DNA from: WHSW01 sp963846565
Lineage (GTDB): Bacteria > Actinomycetota > Thermoleophilia > Solirubrobacterales > 70-9
Assembly (NCBI GenBank): GCA_963846565.1
Contig: CAWJWL010000003.1
Span: forward strand, 715,409-779,408
Direction: 5' to 3'
DNA: 64,000 nucleotides
The position numbers and the translations under genes are program-made. The notes under the pieces were generated by a model, which was not told the origin of the DNA, did not search any database, and saw only the letters and a list, made by a program, of their open reading frames with translations. Positions 48,562 through 57,082 of this stretch are shown piece by piece; position 1 is the first letter of the stretch, and every line of letters begins with the position of its first letter.

Positions 48562-48867
48562 ATGGCAAAGGCTTACTGGATCAGCCTGGTTCGCTCGATC
48601 AGCGATCCGCAGAAGGTGGCGGACTACGCAGCGCTCGCAGGCCCCGTGATTCGCGCGGGCGGCGGCCGCTTCCTCGTCCGCGGCCAGCCGGCGACTGTGT
48701 TCGAGGCCGGACTCATGGAGCGCACCGTCGTGATCGAGTTCGACAGCGTCGAGCGGGCGGTCGCCGTGCACGACGGCCCCGAGTATCAGCAGGCGCTGGG
48801 CGTGCTGGGCGACGGGGCCGCGCGCGACCTCCGCATCGTCGAGGGCGCGCCGCAGGAGGAGCGTTGA
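48562..48867 (+). CDS. DUF1330-family protein, 101 aa
   Basis: Same small barrel family as 12359-12691: A-Y-W-I-S-L-V-R-S-I-S-D, Y-A-A-L-A-G-P-V-I-R-A-G-G-G-R-F-L-V-R-G, V-V-I-E-F-D-S-V-E-R-A and P-E-Y-Q-Q-A-L. CACAAT lies 7 nt before the ATG. The stop is overlapped by the TTG of the next gene. Confidence 0.85.
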   Translation: MAKAYWISLVRSISDPQKVADYAALAGPVIRAGGGRFLVRGQPATVFEAGLMERTVVIEFDSVERAVAVHDGPEYQQALGVLGDGAARDLRIVEGAPQEER

Positions 48868-50348
48868 GGGCCGCAGCGGCGCCGGCGGCGGTCGTCGGCG
48901 CGCTCATCTGGGCGCTCGTCGGGGCGGCCGCGAGCCAGGCGCAGACGGCGAACACTCCGGTGATCCCGATCACCGGCACCGAGTCCGGCAGCTCCGCCCC
49001 GGAATACATCGGCGCCCCGGCCACGCCCGACCCGATCAAGCAGAAGTGGCGGCCCGAGCGCAACCCGTTCATGGCGGCGGGCTCGAACTCGAACCTCCAC
49101 AACGACGCCTACATGACCGATGCCTACCGGCGCATGGGCCCCCTCGGCAGCGGGACGACGGCGACGTCCGCGTTCTTCGCCCGCGAGTGCGGCTCGGTCA
49201 CCTTCGACAGCGCCGGGCGGATCATCACCGTCTGCGTCGGCGTCGACAGGCCGGTGCTGGCGATGCTCGACCCGCAAACGCTGGCGCCGCTCGCCACCTA
49301 CAACCTGCCGCTACGCGATCTCGGCACGCTCGCCAACCTCTTCACCGGCTTCGCCGGCGGCGGCTACTTCTACCTCGACAACCTCGACCGTGCCGTCGTC
49401 CCGACCTCGACCCGCCACATCGTCGTCGCGCGCGCGGCGCCCCCGACGTTCGAGATCGTCGCCGACTACGACGTCAGCGGGGTCGTCGGCGCCGGTGACG
49501 GGATCGTCTCCGCGCTGCCCGACTGGAAGGGCCGCATCTGGTTCGTCTCGAACAAGGGCAAGGTCGGCTGGGTGAACCCGAAGGACGGATCGGTCCACTC
49601 CATCGACCTCGACGAGCCGATCCACAACTCGTTTGCCGTCGACGAGACCAACGGCGTCTACGTCGTCTCAGACGCGGCGCTCTACCGCTTCCAGGCGCGC
49701 CGCGGCGAGGTCGAGACCTCGTGGCGGCGGACCTACGACAACGTCGGGATCGAGAAGCCCGGGCAGACGCAGGCCGGTTCGGGGACGACGCCGACGCTGA
49801 TCGGCAGGGGCCGGGTCGCGATCACCGACAACGCCGACCCGATGAACGTCGTCGTCTACCGCCGCCGGGCCGACAGCCGCGGGAAGGAGATCTGCCGCGA
49901 GGCGGTCTTCGACGCCGGGGCGAGCGCCACCGACCAGTCGCTGATCGCGGCCGGCCGCTCGCTGATCACCGAGAACAACCACGGCTACAGCGGCGTCGCC
50001 TCGGTCGAAAGCGGCCGAACCACGACGCCGGGGTTGCAGCGCGTGGAGGTTCGCAAGCGCAGGTGCCGAACCGTGTGGAGGAGCAATGAGATCGCACCTT
50101 CGGTGGTTCCGAAGGTTTCTTTGAAGGCGGGCCTCGTTTACACGTACACGAAGCCGCCAGATCCGACCGGGGACGACGGTTGGTACTTCACCGCACTCGA
50201 CTTCGACACTGGAGAGACGCAATTCAAGCGCTACGCGGGCTCCGGGCTCGGCTTCAACAACAACTTCGCGCCGGTGACGATCGGGCCGGACGGGACCGCC
50301 TACGTCGGCGTCCTCGGGGGGTTGACGCTCTTCCGCGACGCGGGGTAG
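48864..50348 (+). CDS. Secreted beta-propeller-like protein, 494 aa
   Basis: The TTG at 48864 (CAGGAGGAGCG upstream) overlaps the DUF1330 stop and starts a signal peptide (A-V-V-G-A-L-I-W-A-L-V-G-A-A-A-S-Q-A). The body shows repeated blade-like pieces: G-R-I-I-T-V-C-V, D-W-K-G-R-I-W-F-V-S-N-K-G-K-V-G-W-V, N-G-V-Y-V-V-S-D-A-A-L-Y-R-F, D-G-T-A-Y-V-G-V-L-G-G. This suits a PQQ/SMP-30-type propeller, but no catalytic metal site can be named. Probably an exported enzyme or binding protein. Confidence 0.7.
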   Translation: MRAAAAPAAVVGALIWALVGAAASQAQTANTPVIPITGTESGSSAPEYIGAPATPDPIKQKWRPERNPFMAAGSNSNLHNDAYMTDAYRRMGPLGSGTTATSAFFARECGSVTFDSAGRIITVCVGVDRPVLAMLDPQTLAPLATYNLPLRDLGTLANLFTGFAGGGYFYLDNLDRAVVPTSTRHIVVARAAPPTFEIVADYDVSGVVGAGDGIVSALPDWKGRIWFVSNKGKVGWVNPKDGSVHSIDLDEPIHNSFAVDETNGVYVVSDAALYRFQARRGEVETSWRRTYDNVGIEKPGQTQAGSGTTPTLIGRGRVAITDNADPMNVVVYRRRADSRGKEICREAVFDAGASATDQSLIAAGRSLITENNHGYSGVASVESGRTTTPGLQRVEVRKRRCRTVWRSNEIAPSVVPKVSLKAGLVYTYTKPPDPTGDDGWYFTALDFDTGETQFKRYAGSGLGFNNNFAPVTIGPDGTAYVGVLGGLTLFRDAG

Positions 50349-51130
50349 GCGCGTTCGCCTGTGCCGCCGCGATCGTCGCGGCGGGTGCGGCGCCCGGTTT
50401 CGCCGCCGGCCCCACGCCGCCGAGCGGACCCCGGATCCCGGGCATCGACGTCTCCCGCTTCCAGGCGGCGATCGACTGGCCCCTGGTCGCCGCCGACGGC
50501 AAGCGTTTCGCCTTCGTCCAGGCGAGCCGCGGCAAGGGCAACGACTGCGACGTCAAGCCCGGCAACTGCGGTCTCGACAAGTACTACGACTTCAACTACG
50601 CCGAGGCGAAGGCGGCAGGCCTGAGGGTCGGGCCGTACCACCGCGCGTTCGTCGGCGGCACCGGGCGGCGGACCGCGAAGCTCGACGCAAAGCGTGAGGC
50701 GCGCGTGTTCATCGAGTCGGTCGGCACACTCGAGCCCACCGACCTGCGCCCGGCGCTCGACATGGAGCCCCCGTTCGGCAATCTGACCTCGCGGCAGCTG
50801 CAGCTCTGGACGACGACCTGGCTGCGCAAAGTGGAGAACGCGTTCGGCGCCAAGGCGATCATCTACACCGGCTCGTCGAGCTGGAGCTCGCTCGACCAGA
50901 CACCGCAGTACGCGCTCGCCGGCCACCCGCTCTGGGTCGCCAACTGGCACGTCCCCGCCCCCCTGGTCCCGGCCGGCGACTGGGGCGGCTACAGCTGGAG
51001 CGTCTGGCAGTGGGCGAGCGACGGCGAGGTCGACGGGATCAACGGCAACGTCGACCTCAACTGGCTGCGCGGCGGCTTCGGGCCTCTGAGCGTCGGCGGC
51101 GTCGCGGGCGGTGTCACCGAGCCGGGCTAG
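50321..51130 (+). CDS. GH25 lysozyme, secreted; start codon not found
   Basis: Muramidase: I-P-G-I-D-V-S-R-F-Q (first Asp), D-W-P-L-V-A-A-D-G-K-R-F-A-F-V-Q-A-S, Y-Y-D-F-N-Y-A-E-A-K-A-A-G, P-A-L-D-M-E (Asp-x-Glu), W-V-A-N-W-H and W-Q-W-A-S-D-G. A signal peptide A-C-A-A-A-I-V-A-A-G-A-A-P-G-F-A is in the same frame, but no ATG, GTG or TTG lies near it; the first is a TTG at 50180 inside the previous gene. The coordinate given is only the likely edge of the signal peptide. A small indel or an unusual start is possible. Confidence 0.75.
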   Translation, partial: VDALPRRGVGAFACAAAIVAAGAAPGFAAGPTPPSGPRIPGIDVSRFQAAIDWPLVAADGKRFAFVQASRGKGNDCDVKPGNCGLDKYYDFNYAEAKAAGLRVGPYHRAFVGGTGRRTAKLDAKREARVFIESVGTLEPTDLRPALDMEPPFGNLTSRQLQLWTTTWLRKVENAFGAKAIIYTGSSSWSSLDQTPQYALAGHPLWVANWHVPAPLVPAGDWGGYSWSVWQWASDGEVDGINGNVDLNWLRGGFGPLSVGGVAGGVTEPG

Positions 51131-51139
51131 CGGCCCGCC

Positions 51140-51823
51140 TCAGCGCAGCGTCAGGCCGATCGTCTTCCGGGCGGGATTCCCGACCGCGTCCGCGGCGCGC
51201 CCGTCGACCTCGAGCTTCAGCCGCTTGGCCTTCGCGACCACGCGCTCGCCCTTCTCGGTCAGCTTCGCCGTGAACCTGTTGCCGCCCTCCGTGAGCTCGC
51301 GGCGCGCGGTCGCGATCGCCGCGCCGCCGGAGGCCCTGCGCACCTTGAGGACCAGCGTGGCATCGGCGTTGAGGCCGGCGCGCAGGCGCAGGCCGCCGGC
51401 CTTCTCGACCTCGTCGAGCTTGCGATCGAAGGCGTCGAGGCGGAGCTTCAGCTGCAGCCCGCCGCCCACCCCTGCGCCGCCGCCGACGTTGATCTGGCCT
51501 TTCATGAACGTGTGGACCGAGCAGAGGAAGTCGTAGCTGCCGGCTCCCAGCTTCTCCGCTCCCACGACCGGAACCTCGACGCCGAATCCGACCGTGTCGG
51601 AGCGAAACAGCGCCTTGCCGCCCGGGCCGACGCCGGTTGCGGTGACGTCGTGGGGAGCACTCAGGTCGAGGTTGAGGAAGCTGACGCTCTCGCCGGGCGC
51701 GATCTCGATCGTGGGGTTGTTGTAGGCGACCGGCGAGGGCCCGGCCGAGATCTGCGCCGCCGACGCGGCACCCGGTACCGCGAGCGCGAGGGCCGCGGCG
51801 GCGAGGAGGGCGCGCGGCCTCAG
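51140..51823 (-). CDS. Secreted cupredoxin-domain protein, 227 aa
   Basis: Signal peptide (R-A-L-L-A-A-A-A-L-A-L-A-V-P-G-A-A-S-A), then a plastocyanin-like domain: Y-N-N-P-T-I-E-I-A-P-G-E-S-V-S-F-L-N, first His in S-A-P-H-D-V-T and the C-x2-H-x2-M-type cluster F-L-C-S-V-H-T-F-M. These are the four ligands of a type-1 copper site. The second half is a basic beta domain. The CTG at 51823 overlaps the stop of the next gene upstream (CTGA); no ATG, GTG or TTG fits the signal peptide. Same operon as 51820-53448. Confidence 0.75.
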   Translation of the reverse strand: MRPRALLAAAALALAVPGAASAAQISAGPSPVAYNNPTIEIAPGESVSFLNLDLSAPHDVTATGVGPGGKALFRSDTVGFGVEVPVVGAEKLGAGSYDFLCSVHTFMKGQINVGGGAGVGGGLQLKLRLDAFDRKLDEVEKAGGLRLRAGLNADATLVLKVRRASGGAAIATARRELTEGGNRFTAKLTEKGERVVAKAKRLKLEVDGRAADAVGNPARKTIGLTLR

Positions 51824-53448
51824 TTCGGCACCACCTCGAAAGCGCCCCGCATCCACGGGTGGATGCGGCAGAAGTACGAGTACTTGCCCGGATCGAGGTC
51901 GGGGGGCGTCGTCGCGGTCGGGTTCGCGCTGCCGCCGTCGATCAGGTCGAAGCCGAGCGTGCCCGAGTCCCAGACGCCGTCCGGGAGCGGGTAGTTGGCG
52001 ACGTAGGGCCCGCTGCACGGCCAGCGGCAGGTGGTCACCGAATGGCGGATGTTGAGCGACTGATCGAGGTTGAAGAAGCTGAGCGACGTGCCCTCCCTGA
52101 TGCGGACGGGCGCCCCCTGCTCACCCGACATCGCGCGGTCCCCCGGCTGGTACTGGAAGTTCGCGATCGTGACGTTGTTCGTCTCCACCCCCGGAGGCTG
52201 CTCGTCCATCGGGCGCTCGCACGGCGGCGCGCCGAAGCGCTTGCCGCAGACCTTGTCGGTTGCGTGATGGCCCCAGCTGCGGTTCTTGACGCCCTCGCGC
52301 GGGTCGACCTTGGGCCGCTTCTTCGCCGTCGGCCCGACCAGGTAGGGCTTGCAGCGGCCCTCGGGCGGCTGCGACTCGTCGATGTAGAAGCCCTGATGGG
52401 TCATCACCTGGTACCAGGCGTGGCGCTTGTTCTCATAGATGCCGCTGATCCGGATCCGGTCGCCCTCGTGGATCGGCGCCCGGAACGCCGGGTTCGTGAC
52501 CTCCATCTGGAAGTCCTCGCTGAACGGCACATCGGCGCGCCAGAGCGCATCCGACTTGAGGAGGACGGTCCCTCCGTAACCGCCGCCACTCGACGGGCAT
52601 GGTCGTGCGACGGACCCGTAGTTCTCGGTGATCACGCGCAGGCCGCCCGGGTGCAGGTGGCTGCCGGTGCCGATCAGCGTGCCGTCGATCGGCGACGTCC
52701 ACTCGATCGGGCCCGCGGGATCGTCCTCCGGGGTCTCGAACGTACCGTCCTTGCTCTTCGGATTGCGCGGGACATCGAACGTGCGGCCGAAGAGCACGCC
52801 GCGGACCTCGTGGTAGTCGCGCCCGTCGTCGAGCGTGTTGAGCTCCGCCATGGTCCCGTGGACGAAGGTGATGTCGAGCATGATCCAGACCAGCATCGTG
52901 CCCGGGGTCTTGTTGTGGAGCATGTAGATCATCGGCTGCGGCTCGGAGAGCCCGATGTGGCCGCCGTAGACCGGACCGTTCGGGTCGGCGGCGCTTCGCT
53001 GCTCGAAGTTGGCGCGCGTCTCCTCGTCGCCGTTGCCGAAGAACCAGTCGCCGAGGCCGCCCAGGTAGTTGTCCGTCTCACTCCCCGGGTTGACGCTGAA
53101 CCAGTGCGCGTGGTGAATGTGCGCCGTCTGGTGAGCCGGCTCGGTCCCGTCGGCCACGAGGCGCATCCCGGGCTCGACCGAGGTCACCATCCCACTGCGA
53201 AGGGGCAGGGTGAGGTCGATCCGGTTCATGTCCCAGCCCGGCGGGATGGGATACGGGCCGTAGAAGAACTTCAGCTTCTCCTTCGTCCCGGGTGGCCGGG
53301 GGACGAAGCGGTCGCCGATGTCGAGGACCGGATCGAGCGGGTTGATGTTCGTCTGGTCGGCGAGCGCGGTGCCGCCAGCGCCGGGCAGGAGAAGGAGCAC
53401 GGTCGCACACAGCGTTGTCGCCAGCCCGCCGAGCGCGCCGACGCGCAT
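51820..53448 (-). CDS. Secreted Nod19-like protein with C-terminal cupredoxin, 542 aa
   Basis: Signal peptide A-T-V-L-L-L-L-P-G-A-G-G-T-A-L-A. The first 380 residues resemble SURNod19-type proteins (A-H-I-H-H-A-H-W-F, G-S-H-L-H-P-G-G-L, R-I-S-G-I-Y-E-N), with many His that could bind copper as in PHM-like folds. Residues about 430-542 are a cupredoxin: L-N-I-R-H-S-V-T-T-C and Y-F-C-R-I-H-P-W-M, a full type-1 copper ligand set. The pair with the next gene gives two secreted blue-copper domains, probably for electron transfer. Confidence 0.8.
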   Translation of the reverse strand: MRVGALGGLATTLCATVLLLLPGAGGTALADQTNINPLDPVLDIGDRFVPRPPGTKEKLKFFYGPYPIPPGWDMNRIDLTLPLRSGMVTSVEPGMRLVADGTEPAHQTAHIHHAHWFSVNPGSETDNYLGGLGDWFFGNGDEETRANFEQRSAADPNGPVYGGHIGLSEPQPMIYMLHNKTPGTMLVWIMLDITFVHGTMAELNTLDDGRDYHEVRGVLFGRTFDVPRNPKSKDGTFETPEDDPAGPIEWTSPIDGTLIGTGSHLHPGGLRVITENYGSVARPCPSSGGGYGGTVLLKSDALWRADVPFSEDFQMEVTNPAFRAPIHEGDRIRISGIYENKRHAWYQVMTHQGFYIDESQPPEGRCKPYLVGPTAKKRPKVDPREGVKNRSWGHHATDKVCGKRFGAPPCERPMDEQPPGVETNNVTIANFQYQPGDRAMSGEQGAPVRIREGTSLSFFNLDQSLNIRHSVTTCRWPCSGPYVANYPLPDGVWDSGTLGFDLIDGGSANPTATTPPDLDPGKYSYFCRIHPWMRGAFEVVPN

Positions 53449-53594
53449 CCGTCCGGACCTCGTGCCGGCGGCGGGACCGTGGACACCGTGTGCGCCTGGC
53501 CTGATTGCCTATCCCCTAAATTCCCCGCGCTCAGCAATAGCGCGGATTCGCACGATCATAACCCGCCGGGCGGCAGCGCTGCACAGCCACCCTG

Positions 53595-55166
53595 CTACCC
53601 CGCCCGCTCGGCCTCCCGCAACTCGATCCGCCGGATCTTCCCGGTCAGCGTCTTCGGCAGCTCGTCGACGAACTCCACCTTCCGCGGGTACGCGTAGGCG
53701 GAGAGGTTGCCGCGGACGAACTGCTGGATCTCCTTCGCCAGCTCGTCCGACCCCTCGTAGCCGTCCGCGAGGACGATGAACGCCTTGACCACGTTGCCCT
53801 TGATCTCGTCGGGTGAGGCGACCGCGGCCGACTCGCGCACCGCCGGGTGCTCGATGCAGGCGGACTCGACCTCGAACGGGCCGATCCGGTAGCCGGCGGC
53901 GATGATGACGTCGTCGGCGCGGCCCGCGTACCAGTAGTAGCCGTCCTCGTCGCGCTCGGCGGCGTCCTTGGTGTGGAACCACTCGCCGGCGAAGTCCTCG
54001 GCGCTCGCCTCCGGGTTCCGCCAGTAGCCGAGCGGATAGTGCGGGTTCGACCGCGCGCGCAGGCAGATCTCGCCGCGCTCGCCGACGCCCAGTGGCCTCT
54101 CGTCCTCATCGAGGATCTGGACGTCCCAGCCGGGCATCGGCTTGCCCATCGAGCCCTCGCGGACCTCCATGAAGGGGAAGTTCGCGCACAGCGGATAGGA
54201 CTCGGAGAGGCCGTAGTAGTCGAGCACCGTGAGGCCGTACTGGTCGCGGAACCAGCGGATCGCCTCGGGGTTCAGGGGCTCGCCCGCCGAGCAGACGCGG
54301 CGGAACTTCTGCGGGTAGCGCTCGCCCGCGTCCTCGATCGCCATCATCGCCCGCATCGCGGTCGGGGTCGTGAACACGTTCGTGACCCCGTGGCGGGAGA
54401 GCACCTCGAGCTGCTTGTGCGGGTCGAAGCCACCCTCGCGCGCGTAGACGAACTGGGTCGCGCCGAGGCGCCAGGGGCCGAGGAGCGGCGAGATCCCCGC
54501 GGCCCACGCCCACTCCCCCATGCCGTGGAAGAGCTCGCCGTCGGAGACCTCGTGGCAGTAGGCGAACTCCTCGTGGCCGAGGATGTAGCGGTGGGCGTGG
54601 AGGATCCCCTTCGCGAGCCCGGTCGTACCGGAGGTGTAGTAGATCTGGGCCGGGTCCTCGGCCGACGTGTCGACCGTCTCGAACTCGTCGCTCGCGTCGG
54701 CGAGCAGCTCCGGGTCGAGCACGATCACCTCGTCGACCAGGTCGCCCGGCATGCGCTCGGCGTTGTCGGCATCGGTGACGAGCACGCGCGGCTCGGAGTC
54801 CTTGATCCGGTGGCGGATCCCGTCGTCGCCGTAGAGGACGGAGAGCGAGAGCAGGATCGCGCCGTTCTTCCAGGCGCCGAGGAACATCGCCGCGGTCTCG
54901 GCGGAGGCGGGTGCGCAGACGGCGACCCGGTCCTCGCGCTCGACCCCGTGCGCCCTGAGGACATTCGCCGCCTTGTTCGCGAGGCCACGCTGCTCGCCCC
55001 AGGTGACCTCGCGCTGGTTGCCGCGGAAGTCCTCGAAGACCATCGCGAGCTTGTCGTCGGGGTGCTTGTCGCAGACGTCCGCGGCGATGTTGTAGCGCTC
55101 GGGCACGTTCCACTCGTGCGCCGCGCAGGCCTCCTCGTAAGTCGTCGAACCGCTCACCTCGCTCAC
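53595..55166 (-). CDS. Acyl-CoA synthetase (AMP-forming), about 523 aa
   Basis: ANL-superfamily ligase: Y-Y-T-S-G-T-T-G-L-A-K-G (P-loop), D-Y-Y-G-L-S-E-S-Y-P-L, R-A-D-D-V-I-I-A-A-G-Y-R-I-G-P-F-E-V-E and the catalytic Lys in K-T-L-T-G-K-I-R-R. The N terminus E-W-N-V-P-E-R-Y-N-I-A is characteristic of the short acetyl/medium-chain type. GTG 55166 is the likely start (55157 also possible). Function: activation of a short or medium fatty or aryl acid. Confidence 0.9.
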   Translation of the reverse strand: MSEVSGSTTYEEACAAHEWNVPERYNIAADVCDKHPDDKLAMVFEDFRGNQREVTWGEQRGLANKAANVLRAHGVEREDRVAVCAPASAETAAMFLGAWKNGAILLSLSVLYGDDGIRHRIKDSEPRVLVTDADNAERMPGDLVDEVIVLDPELLADASDEFETVDTSAEDPAQIYYTSGTTGLAKGILHAHRYILGHEEFAYCHEVSDGELFHGMGEWAWAAGISPLLGPWRLGATQFVYAREGGFDPHKQLEVLSRHGVTNVFTTPTAMRAMMAIEDAGERYPQKFRRVCSAGEPLNPEAIRWFRDQYGLTVLDYYGLSESYPLCANFPFMEVREGSMGKPMPGWDVQILDEDERPLGVGERGEICLRARSNPHYPLGYWRNPEASAEDFAGEWFHTKDAAERDEDGYYWYAGRADDVIIAAGYRIGPFEVESACIEHPAVRESAAVASPDEIKGNVVKAFIVLADGYEGSDELAKEIQQFVRGNLSAYAYPRKVEFVDELPKTLTGKIRRIELREAERAG

Positions 55167-55211
55167 TCTTTCACCGCCGTGGCGCCCGCGCAAACCCGCG
55201 CGCCGCCGCCC

Positions 55212-55217
55212 TACGCT
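55212..55217 (+). promoter_or_regulatory. -10 hexamer TACGCT, 7 nt before TauE start
   Basis: The acyl-CoA synthetase starts on the other strand 58 bp away. Confidence 0.4.
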
Positions 55218-55224
55218 CACGCGC

Positions 55225-55986
55225 ATGGAAGCGGCCGAGATCCTCCTCGTCGCCGCCGTGTTGGCCGGGATGTGGGTCCAGGCGACGATCGGCTTCGGCT
55301 TCGCCTTCTTCGCCGCGCCCGCGGCCTTCGCCGCGCTGCCGCCCGAGCGCGCGGTGACGCTGCTCGTCCTGCTCGCGATCCCGATCGGCCTCCTCGTCCT
55401 CCACGGGGAGGGGCGGCAGGCGAGCTTCGCGGGTCGCGCCGTCGCCTACCTCGTCGTCGGCGCGCTGCCCGGGATGCTGGTCGGTGTCTGGGTGCTCGGG
55501 GCCGTCGACCACGAGGCGCTCCAGATCGCCGTCGGCGTGGTCGTGCTCGCCGGGGCGGCGGTCCAGATGCGGGCCGCAGCGGCAGCCCGGGCGGCCCCGG
55601 TCGAGAGGGACGCGTCGGGGATCGAGGTGGCGATCGGCGTCGTGGCCGGCGTCCTGACGACGTCGGTCGCCGTCAACGGGCCGCCCCTCGTCCTCTCGCT
55701 CACCCGCCTCGGCCTGCGCGGCGGCCGGCTGCGCGACTCGCTCGCGGCGGTCCTGGTCCCGATCGCGATCCTCGCCCTGCCGCTCGTGATCCTGCTCGCA
55801 CCGGGCGAACCGATCGACGCCCTCCCCCGTGGCTGGGCGACGGCGCTCTGCTTCCCCGCCCTCGTCATCGGTCACCGCCTCGGCGCCGCCACATTCGGCC
55901 GCCTGACCCCGGGCTCGCACCACCGCATCGTGCTCAGCGCGGCTGCACTCGCGGGGACGTTGAGCATCGTGACCGCGGTCGTCTGA
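55225..55986 (+). CDS. TauE/SafE-family anion exporter, 253 aa
   Basis: Membrane protein with about seven to eight segments and the family's two repeats: A-T-I-G-F-G-F-A-F-F-A-A-P and V-A-V-N-G-P-P-L-V-L. Members move sulphite, sulphoacetate or similar organic anions. No sulphonate gene is close. The K+ channel gene begins 14 bp downstream. Confidence 0.85.
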   Translation: MEAAEILLVAAVLAGMWVQATIGFGFAFFAAPAAFAALPPERAVTLLVLLAIPIGLLVLHGEGRQASFAGRAVAYLVVGALPGMLVGVWVLGAVDHEALQIAVGVVVLAGAAVQMRAAAAARAAPVERDASGIEVAIGVVAGVLTTSVAVNGPPLVLSLTRLGLRGGRLRDSLAAVLVPIAILALPLVILLAPGEPIDALPRGWATALCFPALVIGHRLGAATFGRLTPGSHHRIVLSAAALAGTLSIVTAVV

Positions 55987-56000
55987 CAACCTGCCGCACG

Positions 56001-57026
56001 ATGGCCAAGGGGCAATCCGACCCTCACCAGTACGTCCGCCTTCCCGGCGGCGTTGCCGGGCCGCTGCGGCGGATCGGCACGCGGGTCGCGGTCGCGGTCG
56101 GCCTGATCGTCCTGGTCGCCCTCGTCACGTACATCGGCCGCGACGGCTACCTCGACCCCGAGGACGACTCGATCAGCGTCCTCGACGCCTTCTACTACTC
56201 GACCGTCAGCATCACGACGACCGGCTACGGCGACGTCCGCCCGGTCTCCGACGAGGCGCGCCTCTTGACGACGATCATCGTCACGCCGGCGCGGGTGCTG
56301 TTCCTGATCATCCTCGTCGGCACGACTCTGGAGATACTTGCCGAGCGAAGCCGCGAGGCATTCCGCCTCGCGCGATGGAGGAAGCGCTTGCACGACCACA
56401 CGATCATCTGCGGCTACGGGACGAAGGGGCAGAGCGCGGTGCGCACGCTGCTCAGCAAGGGCGTCGCGGCCGACGCGATCCTCGTCATCGACGACGACGC
56501 CGGCGCCCGCACCCGTGCGACCAGCGACGGACTCCCGGTGATGGCCGGCAGCGCCGCCGACGGCGCGGTCCTCGGCGATGCGGAAATCGCGAAGGCGAGC
56601 GCGGTCGTCGTCGCCGTCGATCGCGACGACACCGCCGTCCTGATCACGCTCACGGCGCGCGAGCTCAACCCAACTGCGACGATCGTCGCCTCGGTCCGCG
56701 AGGAGGAGAACGTCCACCTCCTCCACCAGAGCGGCGCCAACGCGGTGATCACCTCCTCGGCGGCAGCCGGGCGTCTGCTCGGGCTCTCGACCGAGACACC
56801 GCAGATCACCGAGGTGCTCGAGGACCTGCTCACCGTCGGCGAGGGCCTCGACCTCGCCGAGCGCGAGATCACGGAGGCCGACGCCGGCCCGATGCCGCGC
56901 GCGGCCCACGAGGCGGTCGTGCTCGCGGTGGTGCGCGGCGGCGAGCTCTTCCGCTTCGACGACGAGCGCGTCGCGATCCTCGAGCCCGGCGACCGGCTGG
57001 TCGAGCTCTTCAGCCACAGGCACTGA
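56001..57026 (+). CDS. Potassium channel with RCK/TrkA-N domain, 341 aa
   Basis: Two-helix pore: I-G-T-R-V-A-V-A-V-G-L-I-V-L-V-A-L-V, a pore helix and filter T-T-G-Y-G-D-V, then the second helix. A TrkA-N Rossmann domain follows: T-I-I-C-G-Y-G-T-K-G-Q-S-A, V-I-D-D-D-A and M-A-G-S-A-A-D, and a TrkA-C-like end. MthK/Kch-type layout, gated by ligands at the RCK ring. ATG 56001 begins the right topology; the long open frame before it is antisense. Confidence 0.9.
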   Translation: MAKGQSDPHQYVRLPGGVAGPLRRIGTRVAVAVGLIVLVALVTYIGRDGYLDPEDDSISVLDAFYYSTVSITTTGYGDVRPVSDEARLLTTIIVTPARVLFLIILVGTTLEILAERSREAFRLARWRKRLHDHTIICGYGTKGQSAVRTLLSKGVAADAILVIDDDAGARTRATSDGLPVMAGSAADGAVLGDAEIAKASAVVVAVDRDDTAVLITLTARELNPTATIVASVREEENVHLLHQSGANAVITSSAAAGRLLGLSTETPQITEVLEDLLTVGEGLDLAEREITEADAGPMPRAAHEAVVLAVVRGGELFRFDDERVAILEPGDRLVELFSHRH

Positions 57027-57055
57027 CGCGGGGCGGTCATGCCCGCCGCCCCGCG
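57027..57055. terminator. Terminator hairpin between convergent genes
   Basis: CGCGGGGCGG-N9-CCGCCCCGCG, perfect 10-bp stem, directly after the channel stop. Confidence 0.7.
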
Positions 57056-57082
57056 CCTGCGCTGGTGGTTGAGCCTTCGACG

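Noticed and set aside
47400..48863. Extension before the propeller gene
   Set aside because: Shadow of the ceramidase; TTG 48864 with its ribosome-binding site and signal peptide is the natural start.
53847..56000. Long open extension before the K+ channel
   Set aside because: Antisense of the acyl-CoA synthetase and out of frame with TauE; channel topology starts at 56001.
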